A stretch of 50,895 bases of DNA from Oscillospiraceae bacterium (GCA_015068025.1 SVLH01000011.1:1-50895); one strand, 5' to 3'. Positions 8,082-16,682 are shown, counted from the first letter of the stretch. Made by a program: numbers and translations. Notes: generated from the sequence alone by a model not told the origin.

Positions 8082-8396
8082 TTAATCCGTTCCCTTGACC
8101 TCGCTGCCGCACGCGGCACAGCATTTTGGCAGTTTGGTGGGCAGACGGCCGCCGGGCATCAGGGACTCGCCGCAGCTGGGGCAGTTGAGATGCACCATAC
8201 CGAACATAACTCCGCCGGCAGTTCCCACCACGCCCAGCACAGCTAAAACATACTGGATGATTCCCATTTTCCCGGCCGAGATCAGGGAAAACACCGTCAG
8301 GATCATCATCACGATGCCCAGATAAAACAGAACATTGGACACCACCATAGCCAACTGCAAGGTCACAAAAAAGGGTTTCTTTTCTCTTTTCGCCAT
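8082..8396 (-). CDS. Small membrane protein with C-terminal zinc ribbon
   Basis: The product has 104 residues, with GGAGG eight bases before the ATG at 8396. The basic N-terminus (KREKKPFF) is followed by two hydrophobic segments (about 13-40 and 45-68) and then a cytoplasmic tail with CPSCGES and CCAACGSE, two CxxC knuckles that should bind one zinc ion. This layout is common in small clostridial proteins of unknown function and I can give no role. It is co-transcribed between the C_GCAxxG_C_C protein gene and dnaE with short spacing. Confidence 0.8.
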   Translation of the reverse strand: MAKREKKPFFVTLQLAMVVSNVLFYLGIVMMILTVFSLISAGKMGIIQYVLAVLGVVGTAGGVMFGMVHLNCPSCGESLMPGGRLPTKLPKCCAACGSEVKGTD

Positions 8397-8409
8397 GATT
8401 GGTTCCTCC

Positions 8410-8850
8410 TTATTCCCGCTCTGCCAGCATTTCTTCCACGATCTCCGTTGCCGTTGCGATCATGATGTCGCAGTGGCCGGTCAGGCCCAGCGCCTTTGCA
8501 GAGGCAGGGATCTCCTCCGCAGGCAGCCCCTTGGCCAGAAGATCATGGCAGCGGAGAGCACCAAATTTTTCCCGGAAGCGCTTCTGGAACTCCTTGCTCA
8601 ACGCCACGGTTCTCTTTTTGCTGCCCACGGGGTCGGCGGGATCCACCGGAGTCAGCAGCCCCAGAGTCATCACCGCGCCGGAGATGGCGCCGCACAGCTC
8701 GCCGGTGCCGGCGCCGCCGCCGAAGCCGCCACCAACATTGAAGCTCTCCTGTTCGCTCAGGCCGGTAAGGTCGGAAAATGCCGCCACAACGCTCTGGCAG
8801 CAGTTGAAGCCCTGCTTATGATAGGCAACGGATCGTTCCATACGGTTCAT
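8410..8850 (-). CDS. C_GCAxxG_C_C family protein
   Basis: The product has 146 residues with the family's cysteine pattern. It has NCCQSV near residue 17, a glycine-rich FGGGAGTGELCGAISGA (about 43-59), RCHDLL near 103 and GHCDIMI near 127. These cysteines suggest metal or redox-cofactor binding, but the biochemical role of the family is not established. The start ATG overlaps the whiA stop codon as ATGA (8847-8850), so translation is coupled to whiA. The gene belongs to the long hprK-to-dnaE transcription unit. Confidence 0.88.
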   Translation of the reverse strand: MNRMERSVAYHKQGFNCCQSVVAAFSDLTGLSEQESFNVGGGFGGGAGTGELCGAISGAVMTLGLLTPVDPADPVGSKKRTVALSKEFQKRFREKFGALRCHDLLAKGLPAEEIPASAKALGLTGHCDIMIATATEIVEEMLAERE

Positions 8851-9776
8851 GTTTCTGTCTCCTTTTCTGTCTCTATGTTCAGTTCTGCCGCCAGCTCCAT
8901 CAGCTTGCGGAGGCGGTGGTTCAGGCAGGATTTGGTCAGCGGCGGGTCAAATTCCTCCGCAAGTTCCGACAAGGTCAGCTCCGGCCGCAGTTTCCGCAGC
9001 GCAGCAGTCTCCTGCAGTTTTTTTGGCAGCAGTTCCATCTGCTCCGCGGCCTCCAGCTTTCGAATGGCCTCCAGCTGCTCCTGCGCCGCAAAGACAGCCT
9101 TGTCCAGGTTGGCGCTGTCACAGTTTAACCGGCGATTCACACTGTTGCGCAGATCCTTTTCCAGCTTTGCGGACATGATATTCATGGCGGCCACCGGCGC
9201 ACCGATGAGGGTGAGGAAATCCTCGATCTGGTCACTCTGCTTAAAGTAGGTGATATAGCTGCCGTTTCGGCTGATGCTCTTGGGGGGATAGCCGGACTCC
9301 CGCAGCAAGACCTCTAGTTCCCTGCTCACCTGCAAATGGGAGGTGGTCAGTTCCAAATGGTAGCGCTTCAGCGGGTCGGTGATGCTGCCGCCGGCGAAGA
9401 ATATGCCCCGCAGAAACGCTGCCCGGCAGCACTCATCTTCCAAGATCCCGAAGTTGATGTGCAGCGCCAGATTCTGTCTTGGCGCATAGCCCAGATGGTT
9501 GATGATGCTGTCCAGCTTTTCCCGCTCCGTGATCTGAAACACCAGCTTGCCGGGGGTATCCTCTTCCGGCTGGCGGTCGAACCGCAGATTGAAGGCTCTT
9601 TGGAAGAGTTTCGGCAGCCGGGCGGCAAAGTTGCGGTTTTCGGTGATGATCCGCACCTCTGTGGAATGGAAGGTGTTGCAGTAAAGCAGGATGCCGTAGG
9701 CTTCCGCCCGGGCACAGCAATGGCGCTGCACCGGCAGTCTGCACAGTTCATTTTTCGTGTCAAAGGAAAAAGACAT
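8847..9776 (-). CDS. whiA: DNA-binding protein WhiA
   Basis: The product has 309 residues, typical of WhiA. The N-terminal two thirds correspond to the degenerate LAGLIDADG homing-endonuclease fold (with LRGIFFAGGSITDP near residue 140). The C-terminal third is the helix-turn-helix region (LRKLRPELTLSELAEEFD, then CLNHRLRKL). WhiA controls sporulation septation in actinomycetes and chromosome segregation or division in Firmicutes. It lies downstream of rapZ, as in most Gram-positives, but yvcK, which often sits between rapZ and whiA, is absent here. The stop codon overlaps the next start by four bases. Confidence 0.95.
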   Translation of the reverse strand: MSFSFDTKNELCRLPVQRHCCARAEAYGILLYCNTFHSTEVRIITENRNFAARLPKLFQRAFNLRFDRQPEEDTPGKLVFQITEREKLDSIINHLGYAPRQNLALHINFGILEDECCRAAFLRGIFFAGGSITDPLKRYHLELTTSHLQVSRELEVLLRESGYPPKSISRNGSYITYFKQSDQIEDFLTLIGAPVAAMNIMSAKLEKDLRNSVNRRLNCDSANLDKAVFAAQEQLEAIRKLEAAEQMELLPKKLQETAALRKLRPELTLSELAEEFDPPLTKSCLNHRLRKLMELAAELNIETEKETET

Positions 9777-9824
9777 CCCATTTCCCTTTCTATCGTTGGT
9801 TTTCTAACAGTCACCCGCTGTGGG

Positions 9825-10691
9825 TCAATGTCCTCCGCGGTTGATATCTCTGTGATTCTCCGTCACCGGATAGCCCAGACCGCGGATGTACTCCGTCAAT
9901 GCCCGGGTCACGGCCACGCTGCGGTGATGTCCGCCCGTGCAGCCCACAGCGACGACCAGAACAGCCTTCCCCTCCTCCGCATAAAGCGGCAGGGAGAAGG
10001 AAAGCAGATCCTCCAGCCGTTTCAGATACTCCGTAGTCTGCGGAAAAGAGAATACGTACTCCGCCACAGGGGCGTCCAGCCCGGTCTGGTGGCGCAATTC
10101 ATCCATGTAATAGGGGTTCGGCATGAAGCGCACGTCAAATACCAGATCCGCTTCCAGCGGGATCCCATATTTATAGCCAAAGGAGGTCAGGCTGACTGCC
10201 ATGCCGCTTGCATCGCTTTCGTGTCCGAAAATGCGCAGCAATTCTCCGCGCAGCTGTGCTGTGGTCGTCCGGGAGGTGTCGATAATGTGATCCGCCCTAG
10301 CTCTGACGGGCGCCATCAGTTCCCGCTCCCGGTGGACGGCCTCCTCCAGAGTATCCACGCTGTCCAGCAGAGGATGGCGGCGGCGTGTTTCTTTATAGCG
10401 CTTGATGATGACCTCCGGCGCTGCCTCCAAAAACAGCATGGAACAGTGGGCATTCCCCTCCTTGAGCTGATCCAGCACATCGAACAACTGCGTAAAGGAA
10501 CTGCCGGTACGCACATCGTATACCAGCGCCACTCGATCATACCGGCCGTTGCCTGCGGCGCAGAATTCCGCGAATTTCAGAATCATGGCCGCCGGCATAT
10601 TATCCACAATATAAAAACCGATGTCTTCCAGATAAGAAGCCGCTTTGCTCTTTCCGCCGCCGGACAGTCCCGAAATGACAAGGATCTCCAT
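9825..10691 (-). CDS. rapZ: RapZ/YvcJ family nucleotide-binding protein
   Basis: The product has 288 residues. It begins with a P-loop (ISGLSGGGKSKA, residues 6-17) and then the family signature EDIGFYIVDNMP. The C-terminal half carries FDVRFMPNPYY and the conserved GCTGGHHRSV loop that in RapZ binds aminosugar phosphate. In Escherichia coli RapZ guides RNase E to the GlmZ RNA; in Bacillus the homologue YvcJ hydrolyses nucleotides and its role is less clear. It sits between murB (13-base gap) and whiA, consistent with a link to cell-wall precursor metabolism. Confidence 0.95.
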   Translation of the reverse strand: MEILVISGLSGGGKSKAASYLEDIGFYIVDNMPAAMILKFAEFCAAGNGRYDRVALVYDVRTGSSFTQLFDVLDQLKEGNAHCSMLFLEAAPEVIIKRYKETRRRHPLLDSVDTLEEAVHRERELMAPVRARADHIIDTSRTTTAQLRGELLRIFGHESDASGMAVSLTSFGYKYGIPLEADLVFDVRFMPNPYYMDELRHQTGLDAPVAEYVFSFPQTTEYLKRLEDLLSFSLPLYAEEGKAVLVVAVGCTGGHHRSVAVTRALTEYIRGLGYPVTENHRDINRGGH

Positions 10692-10704
10692 ATGCTTCCC
10701 TCTC

Positions 10705-11622
10705 TTATCGCATGATCTTTACTTCCGGCTCCAGCCGGACGCCCTTTTCCTCCAAAACATGCGTCTGAACCTGTGCGATCAGCTCCAGAACATCGGCGCA
10801 GGTGGCGCCGCCGATATTTATCACAAATCCGGCGTGCTTTTTACTGACCTGCGCGCCGCCGACCGTCAAGCCCTTCAATCCGCACTGGTCGATCAGCGTG
10901 CCGGCGAAGTAGCCCTCCGGCCGCTTGAAGGTACTGCCGGCGCTGGGATATTCCAGCGGCTGACTGGTCTTGCGGCGTTCCATCAAGTCCCGCATGGTTT
11001 CCCGGATCTCGGCACTGCTGCCCTTTTGCAGACGGAACACCGCGCGCAGCACCACCGCGTCGGGACGCTCATTGAGCAGGCTGCGGCGATATCCGAAGGC
11101 CATCTCCTCACAGGAAAGCGTCCGCACGCCCTCCTCCGGGAACAGGACGGTAACGCTTTCGATCACCTGATTCATCTCGCCGCCGTAGGCGCCGGCGTTC
11201 ATGCACACCGCGCCGCCCACCGTACCGGGGATACCGTGGGCAAACTCCAGACCTGTCAGGCCTTCCCTGCAGGCAAAATCCGCCAGTCTGGCAAGGGGCA
11301 CGCCCGCCTCGGCGATCAGCGTATCCCCTTCCCCTTTTTTCAGACGGGCCATGGCCGCCGAAGTGTCGATCACCAGCCGGTCCAGTCCCTCGTCCGGCAC
11401 CAGAAGGTTGGTACCGTTGCCGATGACCAGAGGCCTTGCACCGCACTCTGCGGCGAAATTCATCAGCAGCACCAGCTGCTCCGCATTGTTGGGGAAAGCC
11501 ATCCGCTTGGCGGGTCCACCGATCCGGAAGGAAGTATGGCGGCTCATGCTTTCATCGCAAACCACCTTCAAATCGGGCATATATTCACTGATCGAGCGGT
11601 CAAACGCTATCCACCAGTCCAT
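10705..11622 (-). CDS. murB: UDP-N-acetylenolpyruvoylglucosamine reductase
   Basis: The product has 305 residues. MurB reduces UDP-GlcNAc-enolpyruvate to UDP-MurNAc with NADPH and FAD in the cytoplasm. The flavin domain is marked by SRHTSFRIGGPA near the N-terminus and VIGNGTNLLV. GIPGTVGGAVCMNAGAYGGE forms the central signature, and YPSAGSTFKRPEGYFAG carries the catalytic serine of the type II (Gram-positive) enzymes. GGAGG is seven bases before the ATG. It lies between hprK and rapZ, an arrangement common in Clostridia. Confidence 0.97.
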   Translation of the reverse strand: MDWWIAFDRSISEYMPDLKVVCDESMSRHTSFRIGGPAKRMAFPNNAEQLVLLMNFAAECGARPLVIGNGTNLLVPDEGLDRLVIDTSAAMARLKKGEGDTLIAEAGVPLARLADFACREGLTGLEFAHGIPGTVGGAVCMNAGAYGGEMNQVIESVTVLFPEEGVRTLSCEEMAFGYRRSLLNERPDAVVLRAVFRLQKGSSAEIRETMRDLMERRKTSQPLEYPSAGSTFKRPEGYFAGTLIDQCGLKGLTVGGAQVSKKHAGFVINIGGATCADVLELIAQVQTHVLEEKGVRLEPEVKIMR

Positions 11623-11672
11623 AAAGGACCTCCTTACAAATTCAAATAGGCTGCTTTAGGCTGCTTTCCCTG

Positions 11673-12611
11673 TCAGGCTTTTCCGCTGCTGGCATCCGCG
11701 TGCATATCCACACGCCGCACCAGTTCCTGCGCCGCGTTGTAGCCGAACTTGCGGTGACGGTTGTTCATAGCTGCCACCTCAACGATACTGGCCAGGCTTC
11801 GTCCCGGACGCACCGGAATGGTGACGATAGGTACCTTCACGTCCAGCATTTCGATATAATGATCCTCAATGCCCAGACGGTCGTAGAATTTACTCTGATC
11901 CCAGGGCTCAAAATGAACCACCAGATCCAGCTGGGTCTCCACCTTGATGGCCCGCATACCAAAGAGCTGGCGCAAGTCGATGACGCCAATGCCGCGCAGC
12001 TCGATATAGTGGCGGATGATCTCCGGCGCCGTGCCAATCAGCTGATCGGAAACGCGCCGCAGTTCCACAGCATCGTCCGCCACCAGACGGTGGCCGCGCA
12101 TGATTAGCTCGATGGCCGCCTCGCTCTTGCCCACGCCGGAATCGCCGGTAATCATGACGCCCTCGCCGTAAATTTCCAGCAGCACACCGTGGCGGGTGAT
12201 GCAGGGGGCAAGGATCCGGTTCATGTGCTCGATCACATGGCTGGTGAAATCCACCGTCACCTCTGATGTGCGAAGCAGCGTCTTTCCATGTTCGCGGGCA
12301 CTTTCCAGACATTCCTCGGAACACTCCAGCCCTCTGGCAATGACCAGCGCAGGAATGTCATAGCAAAACAGATCATCAAAGCATTTGCGCCGCCGCTCGG
12401 AGGAAAGTCCTGCCAGATAAGTAACCTCCGCCTTGCCGATCACCTGCAGACGGCGAGGCTCAAAATAATCATAAAAATCATGAAACTGCAGACCCGGACG
12501 GTTCACATCTTTGATGGTCAGCAGCATCGTCTCAAAGTCGCTGCCATGGTTCAAGACTTCCAGATCAAAAACCTTGACAAAATCTTTGATCTTCAAACCG
12601 ATTTCATTCAT
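11673..12611 (-). CDS. hprK: HPr kinase/phosphorylase
   Basis: The product has 312 residues. This bifunctional enzyme phosphorylates or dephosphorylates HPr (on the regulatory serine) and thereby sets carbon catabolite repression through CcpA. Residues 156-163 (GDSGVGKS) are the Walker A loop. IELRGIGVIDLRQLFG (about 203-218) is the family signature, and an N-terminal regulatory domain of about 130 residues precedes it. Start ATG 12611 is preceded by AGAGGG. It is the first gene of the run leading through murB, rapZ and whiA to dnaE. The 51-base gap to murB has no obvious terminator. Confidence 0.97.
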   Translation of the reverse strand: MNEIGLKIKDFVKVFDLEVLNHGSDFETMLLTIKDVNRPGLQFHDFYDYFEPRRLQVIGKAEVTYLAGLSSERRRKCFDDLFCYDIPALVIARGLECSEECLESAREHGKTLLRTSEVTVDFTSHVIEHMNRILAPCITRHGVLLEIYGEGVMITGDSGVGKSEAAIELIMRGHRLVADDAVELRRVSDQLIGTAPEIIRHYIELRGIGVIDLRQLFGMRAIKVETQLDLVVHFEPWDQSKFYDRLGIEDHYIEMLDVKVPIVTIPVRPGRSLASIVEVAAMNNRHRKFGYNAAQELVRRVDMHADASSGKA

Positions 12612-12716
12612 AGCGCGTCCCTCTTCTTTCCGGTGCGGGCGTCTCCCGTACCTATCCTTGCAGCCTGTCGAACACCCGGCTGCGGTGTCAAAAAAAGCTA
12701 TTCCAGGTTTTTAATC

Positions 12717-12745
12717 ATTATATATGATTTTCCCCCATTCCGCAA
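12717..12745 (-). promoter_or_regulatory. Sigma-A promoter for the hprK-to-dnaE operon
   Basis: Minus strand: TTGCGG (12745-12740), a 17-base spacer, and a perfect TATAAT (12722-12717). It leaves a leader of about 100 bases before hprK. Confidence 0.55.
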
Positions 12746-12812
12746 TACTTTCACCGTGATCGGCACGGCAGAAAAAAACTTCAAAAAACTTTGTTTTTTT
12801 TGAAAATTCTTC

Positions 12813-12841
12813 TTGCATTTTTGAAATCGTTCTGTTATTAT
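12813..12841 (+). promoter_or_regulatory. Sigma-A promoter for rpmB
   Basis: TTGCAT (12813-12818), 17 bases, TATTAT (12836-12841). A ribosome binding site AAGGAGGTG follows at 12885-12893. Confidence 0.6.
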
Positions 12842-12899
12842 ATCACCTGTGCCTATGAAAAGTGGCATGGAAGTACGCAACAGCAAGGAGGTGCAACGG

Positions 12900-13088
12900 A
12901 TGGCTAAGTGCGAGTTTTGCGACAAGGGTGTTACCTTTGGCATTCAGGTTTCCCACTCTCACCGTCGGACCAATCGTCCCTGGAAGCCCAATGTGAAGCG
13001 TGTGAAGGCAATCGTCAACGGTTCCCCCCGCCATGTGTATGTTTGTACCCGGTGTATGCGTTCCGGTAAGGTCACCAGAGCGGTCTAA
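12900..13088 (+). CDS. rpmB: 50S ribosomal protein L28, zinc-binding form
   Basis: The product has 62 residues, starting at ATG 12900 just after AAGGAGGTG; the frame upstream of that is not translated by any credible signal. It has CEFC at residues 4-7 and CTRC near residue 50, the four zinc ligands of the C-plus form of L28. The body carries SHSHRRTNRPWKPN, the standard rRNA-binding segment. It is a stand-alone gene with its own promoter and terminator, divergent from hprK. Cys-plus L28 implies zinc-replete growth for this copy; no Cys-minus paralogue is in the window. Confidence 0.97.
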   Translation: MAKCEFCDKGVTFGIQVSHSHRRTNRPWKPNVKRVKAIVNGSPRHVYVCTRCMRSGKVTRAV

Positions 13089-13102
13089 CTTGGACAAACA
13101 AC

Positions 13103-13135
13103 AATCCCGGACTTCGGTCCGGGATTTATTTTTTC
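13103..13135 (+). terminator. Terminator of rpmB
   Basis: 10-bp perfect stem AATCCCGGAC/GTCCGGGATT (13103-13112 with 13117-13126) closed by a TTCG tetraloop and followed by TATTTTTT. Confidence 0.9.
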
Positions 13136-13202
13136 TCTTTCCCCGCTTTCGGGATCGTCAACTCTTTTTGCCCCGTTTACATCGCCCGACGGGGCGAATT
13201 GC

Positions 13203-13238
13203 AAGTAAAAAAGCGGACAGGGTCATCCCGTCCGCTTT
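13203..13238 (-). terminator. Terminator of the der-plsY-gpsA operon
   Basis: Stem AAAGCGGAC-GGG / CCC-GTCCGCTTT with one bulged base (13210-13238). On the minus strand it is followed by TTTTTTAC, directly downstream of gpsA. Confidence 0.8.
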
Positions 13239-13261
13239 CGTCTTTTCTTTTCAAAGGGGCC

Positions 13262-14266
13262 TCACATCCAGGTCTGTTCCAGAAGTTCATCCTTCTTGGC
13301 GCGCAGCATCAGTTCACCCACTACATCTCTGGGCTGCTTGCCGTGATACAGCACCTCGTAAGCGCATCGACAGATGGGCATCTCCACACCCTCTCGCTGT
13401 GCCAGCTGGAAGATACTCTCGGCGGCGTAGTAACCTTCTACCACGGCGCCTACTTCCTCCATAGCCTCTTGTACGCTTTTTCCCTGTCCGATCAGCATAC
13501 CGGCACGGTTGTTGCGGGAGTGCATAGAGGTACAGGTCACGATCAGGTCTCCCATCCCGGCAAGACCGCCGAAGGTGCGGCGCGTACCGCCCATCTGCTC
13601 GCCCAGCCGGGTCAGTTCCGCCATGGCACGGGTCATCAGCAGCGCCTTGGTGTTATCCTGAAACCCGAGACCTGCACAGATGCCGCAGCTCAAAGCCACC
13701 ACGTTTTTCATGGCGGCAGCCAGCTCCACGCCGACGATATCGTAGCTGGTGTAGACCCGGAAATATTCGTTCATGAAGGCATCCTGCACAAAACGAGCCG
13801 CTTGCTTATCCGGGCAGGCAGACACGCAGCCGGTGGGCAGACGGCGAACAACTTCCTCTGCGTGAGAAGGGCCGGAAAGTGCTGCCACTTTACATCTGCT
13901 TTCCGTACTTTCCTGCAAAACCTGACTCATCCGCAGGTTGGTATCCCGTTCCACGCCCTTGGAGGCAACCACAAGAACCGCATCCTGCTTCAGATAGGGC
14001 GCCATCTTCTCGCCCGTCCCGCGCACCGCAAAGGAGGGCACCGCGCAGACCACGAGGTCTGCATCCCGCAGACAGGTCAGATCTCCCGTGATGTGCAGCT
14101 CATCCGGTAAACGGATGTCTTTTAACAGCGGATTCGTGCGCGTTTCAGCCATTTTTGCAGCTTTGGCCGAATCGCGGCACCACAGAATGGTTTCGTGTCC
14201 GTTGTCACAGAGCACCAGACTCAAGGCTGTCCCCCAGCCGCCGCTGCCCAAAACCACTGCCTTCAT
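13262..14266 (-). CDS. gpsA: NAD(P)-dependent glycerol-3-phosphate dehydrogenase
   Basis: The product has 334 residues. It makes sn-glycerol 3-phosphate from dihydroxyacetone phosphate for phospholipid synthesis. The dinucleotide loop GSGGWGTAL is at residues 8-16. The family motifs VVASKGVE and AALSGPSHAEEV follow in the middle. The C-terminal domain carries the catalytic lysine in the AAMKNVVAL segment, and GLAGMGDLIVTC follows. It is the third gene of der-plsY-gpsA; its product is the direct substrate of PlsY, encoded next to it. Confidence 0.97.
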   Translation of the reverse strand: MKAVVLGSGGWGTALSLVLCDNGHETILWCRDSAKAAKMAETRTNPLLKDIRLPDELHITGDLTCLRDADLVVCAVPSFAVRGTGEKMAPYLKQDAVLVVASKGVERDTNLRMSQVLQESTESRCKVAALSGPSHAEEVVRRLPTGCVSACPDKQAARFVQDAFMNEYFRVYTSYDIVGVELAAAMKNVVALSCGICAGLGFQDNTKALLMTRAMAELTRLGEQMGGTRRTFGGLAGMGDLIVTCTSMHSRNNRAGMLIGQGKSVQEAMEEVGAVVEGYYAAESIFQLAQREGVEMPICRCAYEVLYHGKQPRDVVGELMLRAKKDELLEQTWM

Positions 14267-14284
14267 GCGCGCACTCCTCTCTCA

Positions 14285-14968
14285 TCATTTCTTCCGATGG
14301 AAGCTGAACTTGTTTTCGTTGCCCTGGATCAGTCGTTTGATATTCGCCCTGTGCTGCCACACAACAAGGCCGCCGCACAAAAAGCCCAGCACAATGATCG
14401 CCGGCTGATCGGGAAACAACAGCCATGTGGTAAAGGGAAAGCTGCCTCCCGCCCACACCGAACCCAGGGACACATACCGGGTCAGCGCTACCAGAACGAT
14501 AAAGCCGCCCCAGACCACCAACGCGAGGCGCCAGTCGATCATCAGCGCGATGGCGCCGCCGGAGAGGATGCCCTTGCCGCCCTTGAAATGGAACATACAG
14601 GGAAACATATGCCCCAGCAGGCAGAACAATGCCGCCCAGTATTTGCCCTCCACCAAAAAGCGTTCCGCGCCGATCAACCGAAAGAGCGCGGCACCGATCA
14701 GCACGGCAAGCACCGCTTTCAGCGCATCGCACAGGATCACAACAAAGGTAAGTCCTCCGCCAAAGGTGCGGTGGAAATTGGTGAGACCTGCATTGCCGCT
14801 GCCGTGGTTGCGCACATCGTCCCGCAGAATGTACTTGGAAACGATGACGGCGCCGTTAAAACATCCCAGAAGATAGCCGACAACTGCCACTGCAAGCATC
14901 AAAAGCAGCGCCATCCCCAGAACCGCGGTATCCCCTGTCTGATACAGGCTCAACAGGAAGTCCAACAT
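14285..14968 (-). CDS. plsY: Acyl-phosphate:glycerol-3-phosphate acyltransferase
   Basis: The product has 227 residues. It is an integral membrane enzyme that transfers an acyl group from acyl-phosphate to glycerol 3-phosphate, the first step of phospholipid synthesis. The conserved loops are visible: GSGNAGLTNFHRTFG (about 56-70), GHMFPCMFHFKGGKG (about 119-133) with the phosphate-binding glycines, and HRANIKRLIQG near the C-terminus. About five to six hydrophobic helices lie between them. The ribosome binding site GGAGG lies within the last codons of der, two bases separate the genes, and gpsA follows, so substrate supply and use are coupled. Confidence 0.95.
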   Translation of the reverse strand: MLDFLLSLYQTGDTAVLGMALLLMLAVAVVGYLLGCFNGAVIVSKYILRDDVRNHGSGNAGLTNFHRTFGGGLTFVVILCDALKAVLAVLIGAALFRLIGAERFLVEGKYWAALFCLLGHMFPCMFHFKGGKGILSGGAIALMIDWRLALVVWGGFIVLVALTRYVSLGSVWAGGSFPFTTWLLFPDQPAIIVLGFLCGGLVVWQHRANIKRLIQGNENKFSFHRKK

Positions 14969-14970
14969 TC

Positions 14971-16296
14971 TTACTCCTCCTTATCGCCCTTCTGCCGGAT
15001 AGACAGAATGATAGGCGTGCCTTCCAGACCGAAGGTGTTGCGGATGCAGTTTTCAAGATACCGCTGATAGGAGAAATGGAACAGTCTTGCATCGTTGCAG
15101 AAAATGACAAAGTGCGGAGGACGAATGCCCACCTGCGTCATGTAATAGATCTTCAGGCGGCGCCCCTTGTCCGTGGGCGGCTGCACACGGGTCTGTGCAT
15201 CTGCCAAAACGTTATTCAGCATACCGGTGGTAATGCGGGTGCTGGCCTGATTGGACACATAGTCGATCAGTTCAAACAGGCGATCTACTCTCTGACCGGT
15301 CTTGGCCGAGATAAACAGAATGGGTGCATAGGGCATAAAGGCCAGATCCTGACGCACCTGCTCGCGCATGTGGTCCATGGTCTTGCCGTCTTTTTCCACC
15401 AGATCCCACTTGTTGATGACGATGATGCTGGACTTGCCGGCCTCGTGCGCCATGCCGGCCACCTTGGTATCCTGCTCGGTGACGCCCTCGGTGGCGTCGA
15501 TCATAATGAGGCAAACATCGCTGCGTTCAATGGCCATGGTCGCGCGCAGAACGCTGTACTTCTCGATATCCTCCTCCACCTTGGACTTCTTGCGGATGCC
15601 GGCGGTATCGATGAAGACAAAGCTGCCCTTGTCGTTTTCAAAGCGGGAGTCGATGGCGTCACGGGTGGTGCCTGCCACATTGGAAACGATCACGCGCTCC
15701 TCGCCCAGGATCCGGTTGACCAGAGAGGACTTGCCCGCGTTGGGCTTGCCGATGACGGCCACCTTGATGGCGTCGTCCTCTTCCTCCTCTTCCTCCTCGG
15801 GGGGGAAATACTGCACGCAGGCGTCCAGCAGGTCGCCGGTGCCGTGGCCGTGGATGGCGGAAACAGCAATGGGATCACCCATGCCGAGGTTATAGAACTC
15901 GTAAAAATCCGGATTGACGGAGCCGGTGGAGTCCATCTTGTTCACTGCCAGAACGATGGGCTTGCCGCTGCGCAGCAGCATGGTGGCAACCTCCTGATCG
16001 GAGGCAGTCAAACCGGTCTTGATGTCCGTCAGGAATACGATCACATCGGCATTGTCAATGGCGATCTGAGCCTGATCCCGCATGAAGGCCAGGATCATAT
16101 TGTCGGTACGGGGCTCAATGCCGCCGGTATCGATGAGCGTAAACTTTCTGCCGCACCACTCACTCTCGCCGTAAATACGGTCGCGGGTGACGCCCGGCGT
16201 ATCTTCCACGATGGAGAGTCTTCTGCCGATCAGCTTGTTGAACAGCATGGATTTTCCCACGTTGGGCCGTCCAACAATGGCAATCACGGGTTTCAT
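14971..16296 (-). CDS. der: Ribosome biogenesis GTPase Der (EngA)
   Basis: The product has 441 residues with two GTPase domains and a C-terminal KH-like domain, needed for 50S assembly. The first G1 loop is GRPNVGKS (9-16), the second GKPNAGKS (183-190). DTPG and DTAG switch motifs follow each, and NKMD and NKWD give guanine specificity. The linker between the domains holds an unbroken acidic run of about nine residues (167-175), more acidic than in the better known homologues. It is the first gene of der-plsY-gpsA. Confidence 0.97.
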   Translation of the reverse strand: MKPVIAIVGRPNVGKSMLFNKLIGRRLSIVEDTPGVTRDRIYGESEWCGRKFTLIDTGGIEPRTDNMILAFMRDQAQIAIDNADVIVFLTDIKTGLTASDQEVATMLLRSGKPIVLAVNKMDSTGSVNPDFYEFYNLGMGDPIAVSAIHGHGTGDLLDACVQYFPPEEEEEEEDDAIKVAVIGKPNAGKSSLVNRILGEERVIVSNVAGTTRDAIDSRFENDKGSFVFIDTAGIRKKSKVEEDIEKYSVLRATMAIERSDVCLIMIDATEGVTEQDTKVAGMAHEAGKSSIIVINKWDLVEKDGKTMDHMREQVRQDLAFMPYAPILFISAKTGQRVDRLFELIDYVSNQASTRITTGMLNNVLADAQTRVQPPTDKGRRLKIYYMTQVGIRPPHFVIFCNDARLFHFSYQRYLENCIRNTFGLEGTPIILSIRQKGDKEE

Positions 16297-16432
16297 CGGC
16301 GCTCACATCCTTCCTTTGTTTGCAGTGTTTCATATCATATCACAAATGCCTGCCGGCTTTGTGACTTGTCTGTAAAAAAATGCAGGAAACCCACATTTTA
16401 ATATTATATCCACTTTCTTCCGCGATAGCAAC

Positions 16433-16468
16433 ACAAAAAGCAAGGAGGGAAGAAACCTCTTCCCTCCT
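16433..16468 (-). terminator. Terminator of yceD-rpmF
   Basis: 11-bp perfect stem AGGAGGGAAGA/TCTTCCCTCCT (16443-16453 with 16458-16468), followed on the minus strand by a short A-rich step and TTTTTGTG. It lies 20 bases past the rpmF stop. Confidence 0.8.
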
Positions 16469-16487
16469 AAAGCAAGCATGCAATTCC

Positions 16488-16682
16488 TTATTTCGCAACG
16501 ACGGACTTGACAACCTTGACCTCACGGCCGTTGTAAGTACCGCACTCCTTGCACATTCTGTGAGGCAGGTGCAGCGCACCGCATTTCGGGCATGCAACGA
16601 GACCGGGAACCTCCAGCTTCCAGTGGGAGCTGCGGCGCTTGTCACGTCTTGCTTTGGATACTTTTCCCTTAGGTACTGCCAT
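16488..16682 (-). CDS. rpmF: 50S ribosomal protein L32, zinc-binding form
   Basis: The product has 64 residues. The N-terminus [18 protein letters not shown] is the standard L32 opening. CPKC (about 31-34) and CKEC (about 44-47) form the zinc ribbon. AAGGAGGTG lies just upstream of the ATG at 16682. It follows yceD by 53 bases, the usual yceD-rpmF pairing, and ends at the terminator at 16433-16468. Like L28 in this window it is the Cys-plus form. Confidence 0.97.
   Translation of the reverse strand: MAVPKGKVSKARRDKRRSSHWKLEVPGLVACPKCGALHLPHRMCKECGTYNGREVKVVKSVVAK

Noticed and set aside
12660-12689. Two mutually exclusive hairpins in the hprk leader (GCAGCC/GGCTGC against ACACC/GGTGT)
   Set aside because: Neither is followed by a T-run on the minus strand and neither hides the ribosome binding site, so attenuation is not supported.
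16443-16449. AGGAGGG as a ribosome binding site for a small plus-strand gene
   Set aside because: It is the left arm of the rpmF terminator stem, and no good frame follows.
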